From positions 1-24,157 of the forward strand of contig PXTQ01000006.1 of the NCBI GenBank assembly GCA_003022505.1: a stretch of 24,157 nucleotides of DNA. The letters are read 5' to 3'. This stretch comes from Bacteroidetes bacterium QS_8_64_10. GTDB taxonomy: Bacteria; Bacteroidota; Rhodothermia; Rhodothermales; Salinibacteraceae. The notes beneath the pieces were generated by a model. The model was not told the DNA's origin and did not search any database. It was given only the letters and a program-made list of their open reading frames with translations. Shown here one piece after another: positions 14,857 through 21,984 of the stretch (position 1 is the first letter of the stretch; each line of letters begins with the position of its first letter). A program made the position numbers and the translations under genes.

Positions 14857-15273
14857 ATGGTCCACCAACAGCGCCTTCAACTCTCGACCGACGGGCACGG
14901 CGACATGCACGACCTCACCGAGCGCGTCGGGCGCGTCGTAGCGGAGGCGGGCATCGAGGCGGGCACGGTGAACGTCTCCAACGTCGGCTCGACGGCGGCG
15001 GTGAGCACCATCGAGTTTGAGCCGGGCCTGCAAAAAGATCTGCCGGAGAAGCTGGACGAGCTGATTCCGCCCAGCCGCGACTACGGCCACGAGCAGCGCT
15101 GGCACGACGGCAACGGGCACTCGCACCTGCAGGCCACCACGCTTGGCCCGTCGGTAACGCTCCCCGTGGGTGACGGCCAGCCGATCCTGGGCACGTGGCA
15201 GCAAATCTGCTTTCTGGAATGCGACGTGAAGCCGCGCGACCGCACGGTCATCGTCACGGTACAGGGCGAGTAA
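14857..15273 (+). CDS. YjbQ/UPF0047 family protein
   Basis: This 138-residue protein is of the YjbQ (UPF0047) family. Family members have a conserved His/Glu site and some show weak thiamine-phosphate synthase activity; the true role is unsettled. Seen is the signature block in the second half: SRDYGHEQRWHDGNGHSHLQ (H..., D.NGH.HL), LGPSVTLPVGDGQPILGTWQQ, and a closing FLECDVKPRDRTVIVTVQGE. The length equals the family norm when the ATG at 14857 is used; an in-frame start at 14809 would add 16 residues that overlap the heptad tract. It follows surE closely and is probably in its operon. Confidence 0.88.
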   Translation: MVHQQRLQLSTDGHGDMHDLTERVGRVVAEAGIEAGTVNVSNVGSTAAVSTIEFEPGLQKDLPEKLDELIPPSRDYGHEQRWHDGNGHSHLQATTLGPSVTLPVGDGQPILGTWQQICFLECDVKPRDRTVIVTVQGE

Positions 15274-15284
15274 TCGGGTTGAAG

Positions 15285-15334
15285 GTCGGCAGGTCGCATG
15301 TCCCAGGTCTGACTTTTGACCTTCGACGTGGGAC
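15285..15334. repeat. Mirror-symmetric GTC / GAC heptad tract
   Basis: GTC begins at 15285, 15293, 15300 and 15307; GAC begins at 15311, 15318, 15325 and 15332. Spacing is 7 throughout except one 8. The two sets mirror each other about base 15310. The 4-base spacers between cores are not complementary across the centre (for example CCAG faces AAAA), so the symmetry lies in the cores and their phase, not in a continuous stem. Confidence 0.8.
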
Positions 15335-15489
15335 CTATCAGTTTTCAAAGATTGCTGAAACCCCAGACGTCGCTGACCGAAGCCCGGAGTCGCCTCGTGG
15401 ACGCGCGCTTCGAGGCCAAACGCGCGGAGATCACGCTGCGTCGCCTCAGTGGAAGGCTGCTATCTGGACGGCAGACCGCAGACCGCTGA
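15313..15489 (+). pseudogene. Remnant of a TolC-family outer-membrane efflux protein (C-terminal end)
   Basis: An open frame without a start reads LTFDVGPISFQRLLKPQ, then TSLTEARSRLVDARFEAK, then RAEITLRRLSGRLL and a stop at 15487-15489. This is the closing helix of TolC/OEP family proteins: F..G.ISF..LL..Q..L.EAR..L.DAR...K.AE..L.RL.G. The rest of such a gene (about 400 codons) is absent, so this is a decayed fragment. It shares its 5' edge with the GTC/GAC tract and its last codons with the next tract. The convergent mscS gene is 70 bases on. Confidence 0.6.
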
Positions 15490-15547
15490 CCGCGACACTC
15501 AACTCGCGGCATGAGGAACTGCCGTCTGCCGTCCGCGGTCCGTCGTC
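15467..15547. repeat. GAC / GTC heptad inverted tract
   Basis: GAC begins at 15467, 15474, 15481 and 15488; GTC begins at 15524, 15531, 15538 and 15545, all at exact 7-base spacing, with about 33 bases between arms. The core order is opposite to that of the tract at 15285. Spacers are G/C-rich (GGCA, CGCA, CGCT, and in the other arm TGCC, CGCG, CGTC) and pair only partly. It lies between the TolC-like remnant and the 3' end of mscS. Confidence 0.8.
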
Positions 15548-15559
15548 CGCGAAGTAGCA

Positions 15560-16606
15560 TCAACCATCCGGATTGCTTCGATGCTTCCCGGAGCCTCCAT
15601 CCCCCGAAGACAGCAGAGGAACCTCCGGCTTCATCAAGAACGACTCGTCGAAGGCCGAGGCCTCGTCCACGAACAGCTGCAGGTGCGGGAACGGAATCTC
15701 GATGTTGGCCTCGCGGAGCGCCTCACGCACGTTCTCCGTGTAGTCCAGGCGCACCGGCACCTCCAGCTTCGGATTGCGAAGAAACAGCCGCAGCTCCATG
15801 TTGACGCTGGACCCGGCCATCTCCGTCACCACCACCTTCGGATCGTAATCCGGATGCAGGCGCTCGTCGTCTTCGGTGAGAGCAAGGACCACCTCGCGCG
15901 CCTCCTGCGGGTGCTCTTTATAGGCGATGCCGAACTTCACGACCACGCGCACCGTGCTCAGCTTGGTGTGGTTGATCAGCTTCTCCGTAATCATCTGCGT
16001 GTTGGGCAGGATGGCGATCTGACTGTCGAGCGTGCGCACGCGCGTGGAGCGCAACGTGATTTCCTCGACCGTGCCGAAGGTGCCCTCGACCTCGATGTTG
16101 TCGCCCACCTGGAAGGGCTGGTCGATCAGGACCGTGACGCCTGCGATGAAGTTCTCCATGCTGTCGCGCGCGGCGAAGCCGACGGCGATGCCGATGACGC
16201 TGAGGCCCGCAAACAGCGCCGTGACGTTGATGCCGAGCTGGCTGAGCACGATGGTCGTGAGCAGCACGAGGCCCGCCACGCGGTAGGTGCGCATCAGCAG
16301 GCTGCGCAGGCCGTACTCGACGCGGTCGCTGCGCTCGAACATGCGATCCAGCAGCCGTCCTACGCCACGTAGGAGCAGGTACAGCAGGGCGAAGACGATG
16401 ATCGCAGGCAAGAGCTGCTCGACGGCAAAATCGAGCCCTCCCACGTACAGGCGCGTCAGGAGTTCGCTCCATTCGCCTTGGGCGACGAGATGCCCAATCT
16501 CGTTAGCCTCGCGGCTGAGGTGCGAGACGGTCTGCCGGGTGGAATCAGCCGCCGCCTGCGAAGACGATTGCTGCGGCGCGATGGGGATGGCTTGAGGCGT
16601 CGTCAT
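15560..16606 (-). CDS. Small-conductance mechanosensitive channel, MscS family
   Basis: This 348-residue inner-membrane channel protein opens under membrane tension to release solutes during hypo-osmotic shock. Seen are an N-terminal polar stretch (about 55 residues); membrane segments near QLLPAIIVFALLYLLLRGV and YRVAGLVLLTTIVLSQLGI; and the pore-lining helix ALFAGLSVIGIAVGFAARDS followed by MENFIAGVTVLIDQPFQVGD, the family signature leading into the beta domain. The C-terminal alpha/beta domain ends with the typical IEIPFPHLQLFVDE. The final 25 residues are disordered. It converges with yjbQ and is followed upstream by folD on the same strand. Confidence 0.93.
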   Translation of the reverse strand: MTTPQAIPIAPQQSSSQAAADSTRQTVSHLSREANEIGHLVAQGEWSELLTRLYVGGLDFAVEQLLPAIIVFALLYLLLRGVGRLLDRMFERSDRVEYGLRSLLMRTYRVAGLVLLTTIVLSQLGINVTALFAGLSVIGIAVGFAARDSMENFIAGVTVLIDQPFQVGDNIEVEGTFGTVEEITLRSTRVRTLDSQIAILPNTQMITEKLINHTKLSTVRVVVKFGIAYKEHPQEAREVVLALTEDDERLHPDYDPKVVVTEMAGSSVNMELRLFLRNPKLEVPVRLDYTENVREALREANIEIPFPHLQLFVDEASAFDESFLMKPEVPLLSSGDGGSGKHRSNPDG

Positions 16607-16670
16607 GTCGGTGCGTCTTGGTTTCAGACGCAGTTTTCAGCGCAAGACGTCTCTGCTTGCTTCGAGCGGG

Positions 16671-16820
16671 CGTGAAACGTGTTGCGTATTGCGTAAGAGC
16701 GCTGGATTGGAACCTACGTGCCTTTTTTGCAGGCAGTGCTTCGGGAGCGTTTGCGCCCCAGGCATCAGCTTTCAACCGTACGGGCAGGCATCCTTACGCA
16801 TTACGTTTTACGCAATACAC
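16671..16820. repeat. CGT / ACG heptad inverted tract
   Basis: CGT begins at 16671, 16678, 16685 and 16692. ACG begins at 16796, 16803 and 16810, with ACA at 16817. All spacings are 7. The arms are inverted (GTTGCGTATTGCGTAAG against GTATTGCG.AAAACGTAATGCGTAAG on the other strand) and about 100 bases apart. It occupies the gap between mscS and folD, both on the minus strand. Confidence 0.8.
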
Positions 16821-16864
16821 CTACCGAAAAGCATCTTGGGATCGGTCTATCAGACCTACGACGA

Positions 16865-17764
16865 TCACAGCTTCGCCGCCTCAAGCGTGTTTGCCAGCAG
16901 CATGGCGCGGGTCATGAGGCCGACGCCGCCGGGCACGGGCGTGATGCAGCCGGCCTTCTCGCGCACCGCCTCGAAGTCCACGTCGCCGGCGAGCCGGTAG
17001 CCCTCCTCACGCGAGTCGTCGTCCACGCGGTTGATGCCCACGTCGATCACCACCGCGCCCTCTTGCACCATGTCGGCGGTAACGAACGAGGCGCTGCCCA
17101 CGGCGGCCACGAGCAGATCGGCCCGGCGCGTCTTCTCGGCGAGGCGTTGCGTCTTGCTGTGGCAGACCGTCACGGTGGCGTCCGCGCCGCGCTGCATGAG
17201 CAGGCTCGCCAGCGGCTTGCCCACGATGTTGGAGCGCCCCACAATGACGGCGTCCATGCCGCGCGTCTCGATGTCGGCGCGGCGCAGCATCTCCATGATG
17301 CCGAACGGCGTAGCGGGCACGAAGCGCGGATCGCCGATCATGATGCGGCCCAGGTTTTCCGGGTGAAAGCCGTCTACGTCTTTGGCCGGATCGACGGCGT
17401 GGATCACCTTGCGCTCGTCGATGTGATCGGGAAGCGGGAGTTGCACGATCTGGCCGTCTACGGCGTCGTCTTCGTTGAGCGCGCGCACCGTCTCCAGCAA
17501 CTCGTCCTCGGAGAGATCGGGCGCGAGGCGGCGCACGTCGCTGTCGATCCCGACCTCGGCGGCGTCTTTTTCTTTGCCGCGCACATACGTGGCGGAGGCG
17601 GGGTTGTCACCGACGAGCACGACGGTCAGTTGAGGCGGGCGGTGCCCGTCGTCAGTCCAGGCGTCAACGCCTGAGCGTACGTCGTCGCGCACGGCGCGGG
17701 CAAGCTTTTTTCCGTCGAGAAGGTCGGCCACACGGTCGCTCGTTTTGTTGAAAAGAGGGTGCAT
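16865..17764 (-). CDS. folD: Bifunctional methylene-THF dehydrogenase / methenyl-THF cyclohydrolase
   Basis: This 299-residue cytosolic enzyme interconverts 5,10-methylene-, 5,10-methenyl- and 10-formyl-tetrahydrofolate. Catalytic features are all seen: Tyr60 and Lys64 in SATYVRGKEK; VDGQIVQLPLP with the conserved Gln; PAKDVDGFHP with the folate-binding Asp; the nucleotide-binding loop GRSNIVGKPLASLL; and the C-terminal TPVPGGVGLMTRAML. One oddity is FVPATPFGI where the family usually has P-C-TP. Length is normal with a slight N-terminal extension. Its product is the one-carbon donor that PanB and methionine synthesis draw on; the divergent methionine genes lie just upstream. Confidence 0.95.
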   Translation of the reverse strand: MHPLFNKTSDRVADLLDGKKLARAVRDDVRSGVDAWTDDGHRPPQLTVVLVGDNPASATYVRGKEKDAAEVGIDSDVRRLAPDLSEDELLETVRALNEDDAVDGQIVQLPLPDHIDERKVIHAVDPAKDVDGFHPENLGRIMIGDPRFVPATPFGIMEMLRRADIETRGMDAVIVGRSNIVGKPLASLLMQRGADATVTVCHSKTQRLAEKTRRADLLVAAVGSASFVTADMVQEGAVVIDVGINRVDDDSREEGYRLAGDVDFEAVREKAGCITPVPGGVGLMTRAMLLANTLEAAKL

Positions 17765-17801
17765 CGTCTAAGCTACGAAGCGACGCCGAGTCTGGCAAAC
17801 A

Positions 17802-17875
17802 GTCGCAGGTCTACAAGGTCGAAAGTCGATTAAATCAGATACATGAAATAGACATTCGACCTTCCGACATTTGAC
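17802..17875. repeat. GTC / GAC heptad inverted tract
   Basis: GTC begins at 17802, 17809, 17818 and 17825; GAC at 17851, 17858, 17866 and 17873. The spacing is 7, 9, 7 and 7, 8, 7, so the two arms even share the position of their longer step. It lies in the divergent gap between folD and the SAM riboswitch and belongs to the same core type as 15285-15334. Confidence 0.75.
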
Positions 17876-17974
17876 CGAAAAAACATGATGAAACGAAGAA
17901 GAAAGCAAAAAGGGGAACTCGGAAGGTGTCACGCTATTGGAGACTTCACCATGACAAAACGATGTTGAATTTAG

Positions 17975-18085
17975 CTCATTCAGAAGGGTAGAGGGATCAG
18001 GCCCAACGACGCCCTGGCAACCGCCTGCCGCCTTGCGGTAGGAAACGGTGCCACCTCCTGCCTCGCTCCGGCGAGGGAAGATGAG
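17975..18085 (+). promoter_or_regulatory. SAM-I (S-box) riboswitch aptamer
   Basis: P1 is closed by CTCAT (17975-17979) and ATGAG (18081-18085). Between them lie the conserved SAM-I elements in order: AGAGGGATCAGGCCC with the kink-turn, ACGACGCCCTGGCAACC, a variable P3 hairpin (CTGCCGC.../GCGGTAG), AACGGTGCCACCTCCTGC, the P4 stem CCTCGC/GCGAGG, and GGAAGATGAG. It binds S-adenosylmethionine and lies about 300 bases upstream of metY, with a terminator between. Confidence 0.93.
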
Positions 18086-18131
18086 TGGAAGAAAGCACAT
18101 GTGCGGTCCCTTACGGGGTTCTCGCACGCAG

Positions 18132-18167
18132 CCCTCTTCTGCTCGCCTGCGCAGAAGGGGATTTTTT
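18132..18167 (+). terminator. Intrinsic terminator of the SAM riboswitch expression platform
   Basis: CCCTCTTCTGC and GCAGAAGGGG form a stem (one bulged base) around TCGCCTGC-type loop bases, followed by ATTTTTTG at 18161-18168. Its place 46 bases after the aptamer fits SAM-induced premature termination. A competing antiterminator was not worked out. Confidence 0.85.
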
Positions 18168-18240
18168 GTTGTATCCACTTCTCGCAGGCAGGCTACGGCA
18201 CAGCTTACCCCTCTTTTGTGCTCTTCTGGATGATGCTTTC

Positions 18241-18314
18241 GGGTTTGAGGGTGAGTAGGTGTGTACGTGTGAAGGCCAACCGCTTTCACTCCTTCATACT
18301 TGCCCACTTCCAGA
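18241..18314. repeat. GGTG / CTT octad inverted tract
   Basis: Right arm: CTTTCACT, CCTTCATA, CTTGCCCA and CTTCCAGA begin at 18283, 18291, 18299 and 18307, exact 8-base spacing. Left arm: GGG(T) or GTGTG units at 18241, 18249, 18258 and 18267 (8-9 spacing), the complementary purine theme. It lies in the metY leader, after the riboswitch terminator. Confidence 0.6.
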
Positions 18315-18380
18315 CGCCAACGGAGTTAGCATCGCCGTCATGCAATTCGCATGTTTCATCATCCAACGTTTCAAAACGAA

Positions 18381-19712
18381 ATGAGCACGAACGGACAAGC
18401 CGACCAACCCCTTCACTTTGACACTCTTCAGTTGCACGCCGGCCAGGAGCCGGATCCCACCACCAACGCGCGGGCTGTGCCCATCTACGCCACCACGTCG
18501 TACACCTTTGACGATGCGGAGCACGGTGCCGACCTCTTTGCCCTCAAGGAGTTCGGCAACATCTACTCGCGCATCATGAATCCGACGAACGATGTCTTCG
18601 AGAAACGCATCGCAGCGCTCGAAGGCGGCGTGATGGCCGTGGCCACGGCAAGCGGGCAGGCTGCGCAGTTTTTGGCGCTTACGACGCTCGCGGAGGCCGG
18701 CGACAACATCGTCTCGACGAGTTACCTCTACGGTGGCACGTACAACCAATTCAAAGTCACGCTGCCGCGCCTCGGCATCGACGCGCACTTCGCCGACGGC
18801 GACGATCCGGCTTCTATCGAGCGCCAGATCGACGACCGCACGAAGGCGATCTACGTTGAGACTATTGGCAACCCGCAGTTCAACGTGCCGGACTTTGACC
18901 GCATTGCGGCCATTGCCGACGAGCACGGCGTGCCGCTCGTTGTGGACAACACGTTCGGCGCGGCAGGCTACCTGTTTCGGCCCATCGAGCATGGGGCAGA
19001 CATCGTGACGCAGAGCGCCACCAAGTGGATCGGCGGCCACGGCACGACCATCGGCGGCGTCATCGTGGACGCGGGCACCTTCCCGTGGGACAACGGGCGC
19101 TTCCCGGCCTTCACGGAGCCGTCGCCCTCGTATCGCGGCCTCAAGTTCTGGGAGACGTTTGGTCCCGACGGCGTGCTCGACACCAACGTCGCCTTCGCCA
19201 TCCGAGCGCGCGTGGAGCAACTCCGCGACATCGGAGCGGCGCAAAACCCGTTCGGCAGTTTCCAATTGTTGCAGGGCCTGGAGACGCTGAGCCTGCGCGT
19301 GGAACGCAGTGCGGAGAACGCGCTGGCGTTGGCCCGCTGGCTGCAACAGCACGACGCGGTGGAGTGGGTGAACTACCCCGGCCTCGAAAGCCACGACTCG
19401 CACGACCGCGCCAAGAAGTACCTCAAAAACGGCTTCGGCGCGGTGCTGTCATTCGGCGTGAAGGGCGGCGCGGACGCCGGGCAAGCCTTCGTCGAAGACG
19501 TGGAACTGGCCAGTCATCTGGCGAATGTGGGTGATGCCAAGACGCTCGTCATCCATCCCGCCTCGACGACGCATCAGCAGCTCGCCGACGAAGAGCAGGT
19601 TGCGGCGGGAGTCACCAAGGACCTCGTGCGCGTCTCCGTGGGCATTGAGCACATCGACGACATAAAGCGCGACTTCGAGCAGGCGTTTGCTTCTACGCCG
19701 GTGCCGGCCTAA
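18381..19712 (+). CDS. metY: O-acetylhomoserine sulfhydrylase
   Basis: This 443-residue PLP enzyme of the Cys/Met metabolism family joins sulfide to O-acetylhomoserine, giving homocysteine. Seen are FDTLQLHAGQEPDPTTNARA at the N-terminus, PIYATTSYTFD, ASGQAAQFLALTTLAEAGD for the cofactor phosphate, VVDNTFG, and SATKWIGGHGTTIGG with the PLP lysine at residue 215. The long form (over 420 residues), with the GRFPAFTEPSPSYRGLKFWE insert, fits MetY rather than MetB/MetC, which are about 380-400. I take the ATG at 18381; an in-frame ATG ten codons earlier is possible. A SAM riboswitch leads the gene, and metX, which makes its substrate, lies 1.2 kb downstream. Confidence 0.93.
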   Translation: MSTNGQADQPLHFDTLQLHAGQEPDPTTNARAVPIYATTSYTFDDAEHGADLFALKEFGNIYSRIMNPTNDVFEKRIAALEGGVMAVATASGQAAQFLALTTLAEAGDNIVSTSYLYGGTYNQFKVTLPRLGIDAHFADGDDPASIERQIDDRTKAIYVETIGNPQFNVPDFDRIAAIADEHGVPLVVDNTFGAAGYLFRPIEHGADIVTQSATKWIGGHGTTIGGVIVDAGTFPWDNGRFPAFTEPSPSYRGLKFWETFGPDGVLDTNVAFAIRARVEQLRDIGAAQNPFGSFQLLQGLETLSLRVERSAENALALARWLQQHDAVEWVNYPGLESHDSHDRAKKYLKNGFGAVLSFGVKGGADAGQAFVEDVELASHLANVGDAKTLVIHPASTTHQQLADEEQVAAGVTKDLVRVSVGIEHIDDIKRDFEQAFASTPVPA

Positions 19713-19782
19713 TGCAATTTCAACGGGTTCGTTGGGCGAAAGCGGTGCGTGCGTGGCAAACACGATAGCGCCTACCCTGCGC

Positions 19783-19863
19783 GGGAAAGGGAGAGCAGGA
19801 GAAAGGGGGGAGCGGGCGCTCGGCACGTTCAACCCTCTTCCCCTCTCCCGTGTCCCCATGCCC
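19783..19863. repeat. GGG / CCC heptad inverted tract with G-quadruplex potential
   Basis: Right arm: CCC begins at 19833, 19840, 19847, 19854 and 19861, exact 7-base spacing, so the minus strand carries five GGG runs with 4-base loops. Left arm: GGG or GGA at 19783, 19790, 19798, 19806 and 19814. It lies in the 327-base gap between metY and the SDR gene. The rest of that gap (19864-20039) shows only the possible promoter noted below. Confidence 0.75.
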
Positions 19864-19956
19864 GCATCCGGTCATGCGGTGAGATTACAGGTTCTATGTC
19901 AGGCGCTCACCACCCAATAACCGGTTGAAGCTGCACTAACGATCAGCATCACGCCG

Positions 19957-19988
19957 TTTGGAGTTGATATCGGGTATCCACACTTTTG
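19957..19988 (+). promoter_or_regulatory. Possible Bacteroidota-type promoter before the SDR gene
   Basis: TTTG (19957-19960), a 20-base gap, then CACTTTTG (19981-19988) matches the Bacteroidota -33/-7 pattern TTTG-N19-21-TAnnTTTG except for the first base of the -7 box. The distance to the ATG at 20040 would give a leader of about 45 bases. One match in a long gap can arise by chance. Confidence 0.3.
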
Positions 19989-20039
19989 CGCTCCGACACA
20001 GGAGCAACCACATCAATAATCTAACCACAAAGCTACATC

Positions 20040-20798
20040 ATGAAAATCGACCTTACCGAAAAAAACATTCTCGTCACCGGAGCCAGTCGCGGCATCGGGC
20101 GGGCTGTTGCGCGCCAGATGGCGGAGGCCGGGGCGCGCGTCGCCGTGCACTACCGCAGCAGCCAGGGCGAAGCGGAAGCGCTCGCCCGCGAGGCCGGCGG
20201 GAGCGCGCAGGCGTTTCAGGCTGACTTCCGAAAAACCGGCGACTGCGCGCGTCTCTTCGACGACGTGACGAGCGCCTTCGGAGGCGTGGACGTGCTCGTC
20301 AACAACGCGGGCATAGCACGCCACATGCCGCTCGATGACGGTCAGGCGCAGTGGGCGGACGATTGGAACGCCATGATGGCCGTCAACCTGCGCGCGCCCG
20401 AACTGCTGTGCCGAAAGGCGATTGGCCACTTTCAGGAGAACGGCGGTGGGCGCATCCTCAACGTGGCCTCGCGCGCGGCCTTTCGCGGCGACACCGAGGA
20501 CTACATGGCGTACGCCGCGTCGAAAGGTGGACTCGTGGCACTCACGCGCTCCATCGCGCGCGCCTTCGGCGGCGACGACGTGCAGGCGTTCGTCCTCGCT
20601 CCCGGCTTCACGCGGACCGACATGGCGCAGGAATTTATTGACAGCTACGGCGAAGACTACGCCACAAACGACCTCGCGCTGAACCGCCTCACCGAGCCAT
20701 CAGACATCGCGCCGCTCGCGGTGCTGTTCGCCAGCGGTCTCGCCGACCACGCCACGGGCGCTACGGTCGACGTGAACGCGGGCAGCTACGTGCACTGA
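20040..20798 (+). CDS. Short-chain dehydrogenase/reductase (SDR), FabG-like
   Basis: This 252-residue classical SDR is an NAD(P)-dependent oxidoreductase. Seen are the cofactor motif TGASRGIG (residues 13-20); VLVNNAGIA; the catalytic Ser in LNVASRAAFRG; YMAYAASKGG with the catalytic Tyr and Lys; and APGFTRTDMA. Length is typical. It resembles 3-oxoacyl-ACP reductase and glucose-1-dehydrogenase types, but the substrate cannot be read. It lies between metY and metX, with a periodic tract on each side, so it may be its own transcription unit rather than part of the methionine operon. No direct role in methionine synthesis is known for such an enzyme. Confidence 0.9.
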   Translation: MKIDLTEKNILVTGASRGIGRAVARQMAEAGARVAVHYRSSQGEAEALAREAGGSAQAFQADFRKTGDCARLFDDVTSAFGGVDVLVNNAGIARHMPLDDGQAQWADDWNAMMAVNLRAPELLCRKAIGHFQENGGGRILNVASRAAFRGDTEDYMAYAASKGGLVALTRSIARAFGGDDVQAFVLAPGFTRTDMAQEFIDSYGEDYATNDLALNRLTEPSDIAPLAVLFASGLADHATGATVDVNAGSYVH

Positions 20799-20802
20799 CT
20801 GA

Positions 20803-20884
20803 TGCATATTGCGTGATGCGTGAGGCCGCCTGTTGAATACGTTCTGGGCGAAGCTCTCTCACGCACCACGTGTCACGAATCACG
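20803..20884. repeat. TGCGTG / CACG heptad inverted tract
   Basis: TGC begins at 20803, 20810 and 20817; CACG begins at 20860, 20867, 20874 and 20881, exact 7-base spacing. The arms are inverted (GCGTGATGCGTGAG against CACGAATCACGCAC). It lies between the SDR gene and metX. Confidence 0.75.
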
Positions 20885-20928
20885 CACCGTTTTGGTCAGC
20901 GAAAACGTAAAATAACGGCTGAAAGCCA

Positions 20929-21981
20929 ATGTCTGAGATCCACGTCTTCGACGAGCACACGCTCGAAAGCGGCAAGCGGCTGCGCCGGGTGCCCGTGGCG
21001 TACCACACGTGGGGGGCGTTGAACGAAGCGCGCGATAACGTCATCGTGGTCGGCCATGCTCTCACCGGCAGCTCAGACGCCGCCGACTGGTGGGACGGTC
21101 TCATCGGGCCGGGACGTGCGCTCGACACAGACCGTTTTTTCGTGATCTGTCCGAACGTGCTGGCTTCGCCCTACGGCAGCGCCTCGCCCCTCACGGTGAA
21201 TCCTGACACCGGCGAGCCGTACGGACCGGACTTCCCGCGCGTCACGATCCATGACACCGTGCGGCTGCACCGGCGGCTGTTGGATCGGCTCGGCGTGCGG
21301 CGCGTCGTGCTCGCCACGGGCGGCTCGATGGGCGGGATGCAGGCGCTGGAATGGGCCTTCGAGGGGGACGACTTCGTGGAAGCCATCGCCCCGATTGCGG
21401 TGAACGGGCGGCACGCGGCCTGGCAGATCGGGTGGAGCGAGGCGCAGCGGCAGGCGCTCTACGCCGACTCGAAGTGGCAGGGGGGCAACTACGAAGACGA
21501 TCCGCCGCGCGCCGGGCTGGCGGCTGCGCGCATGGCCGCCATGGTGTCGTACCGCTCGCGCGCTTCCTTCGAAGAGCGCTTCGGGCGCGGACGCACGAAC
21601 GGCGAAGATTCATCGTACGCCGTCGAGAGCTACTTGCGCTATCAGGGCGAGAAGCTGGTGGGCCGCTTCGACGCCAACTGCTACGTGCGACTCACGCAGC
21701 AGATGGACTCGCACGACGTAGCGCGTGGGCGCGGCGAGTACGCCGACGTGCTCCGCTCGATCCGGCAGCCCGCGCTCGTCGTCGGCATCGACACGGATGT
21801 GCTGTACCCGCTGGATGAGCAACGCGCGTTGGCGGAGCACCTGCCCAACGCCACGCTGGAGGTGTTGCGCTCACCGCACGGCCACGACGCCTTCTTGATC
21901 GAGACGGAGACGCTGAATGTGATGATGCGCGCGTGGATGCGCGAGAACGAGATCGGCCCAGCGCAGCTCGTCCGCTCTTGA
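20929..21981 (+). CDS. metX: Homoserine O-acetyltransferase
   Basis: This 350-residue alpha/beta-hydrolase-fold enzyme transfers an acetyl group from acetyl-CoA to homoserine. Seen are VAYHTWGALNEARDNVIVVGHALTG split as VAYHTWG and GHALTGSSDAADWW; the nucleophile motif GGSMGGMQALEW with Ser133; Asp290 in GIDTDVLYP; and His319 in SPHGHDAFLIE, completing the triad. Length suits MetX. Substrate preference (acetyl or succinyl) is not certain from motifs, but the nearby metY makes O-acetylhomoserine likely. It is not directly behind the SAM riboswitch; the SDR gene and two periodic tracts intervene. Confidence 0.92.
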   Translation: MSEIHVFDEHTLESGKRLRRVPVAYHTWGALNEARDNVIVVGHALTGSSDAADWWDGLIGPGRALDTDRFFVICPNVLASPYGSASPLTVNPDTGEPYGPDFPRVTIHDTVRLHRRLLDRLGVRRVVLATGGSMGGMQALEWAFEGDDFVEAIAPIAVNGRHAAWQIGWSEAQRQALYADSKWQGGNYEDDPPRAGLAAARMAAMVSYRSRASFEERFGRGRTNGEDSSYAVESYLRYQGEKLVGRFDANCYVRLTQQMDSHDVARGRGEYADVLRSIRQPALVVGIDTDVLYPLDEQRALAEHLPNATLEVLRSPHGHDAFLIETETLNVMMRAWMRENEIGPAQLVRS

Positions 21982-21984
21982 TCG

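Noticed and set aside
16671..16820. Simple intrinsic terminators as the explanation of all periodic tracts
   Set aside because: Arms can be 100 bases apart, spacers often do not pair, T-runs are missing, and tracts also occur in divergent gaps and run into start codons.
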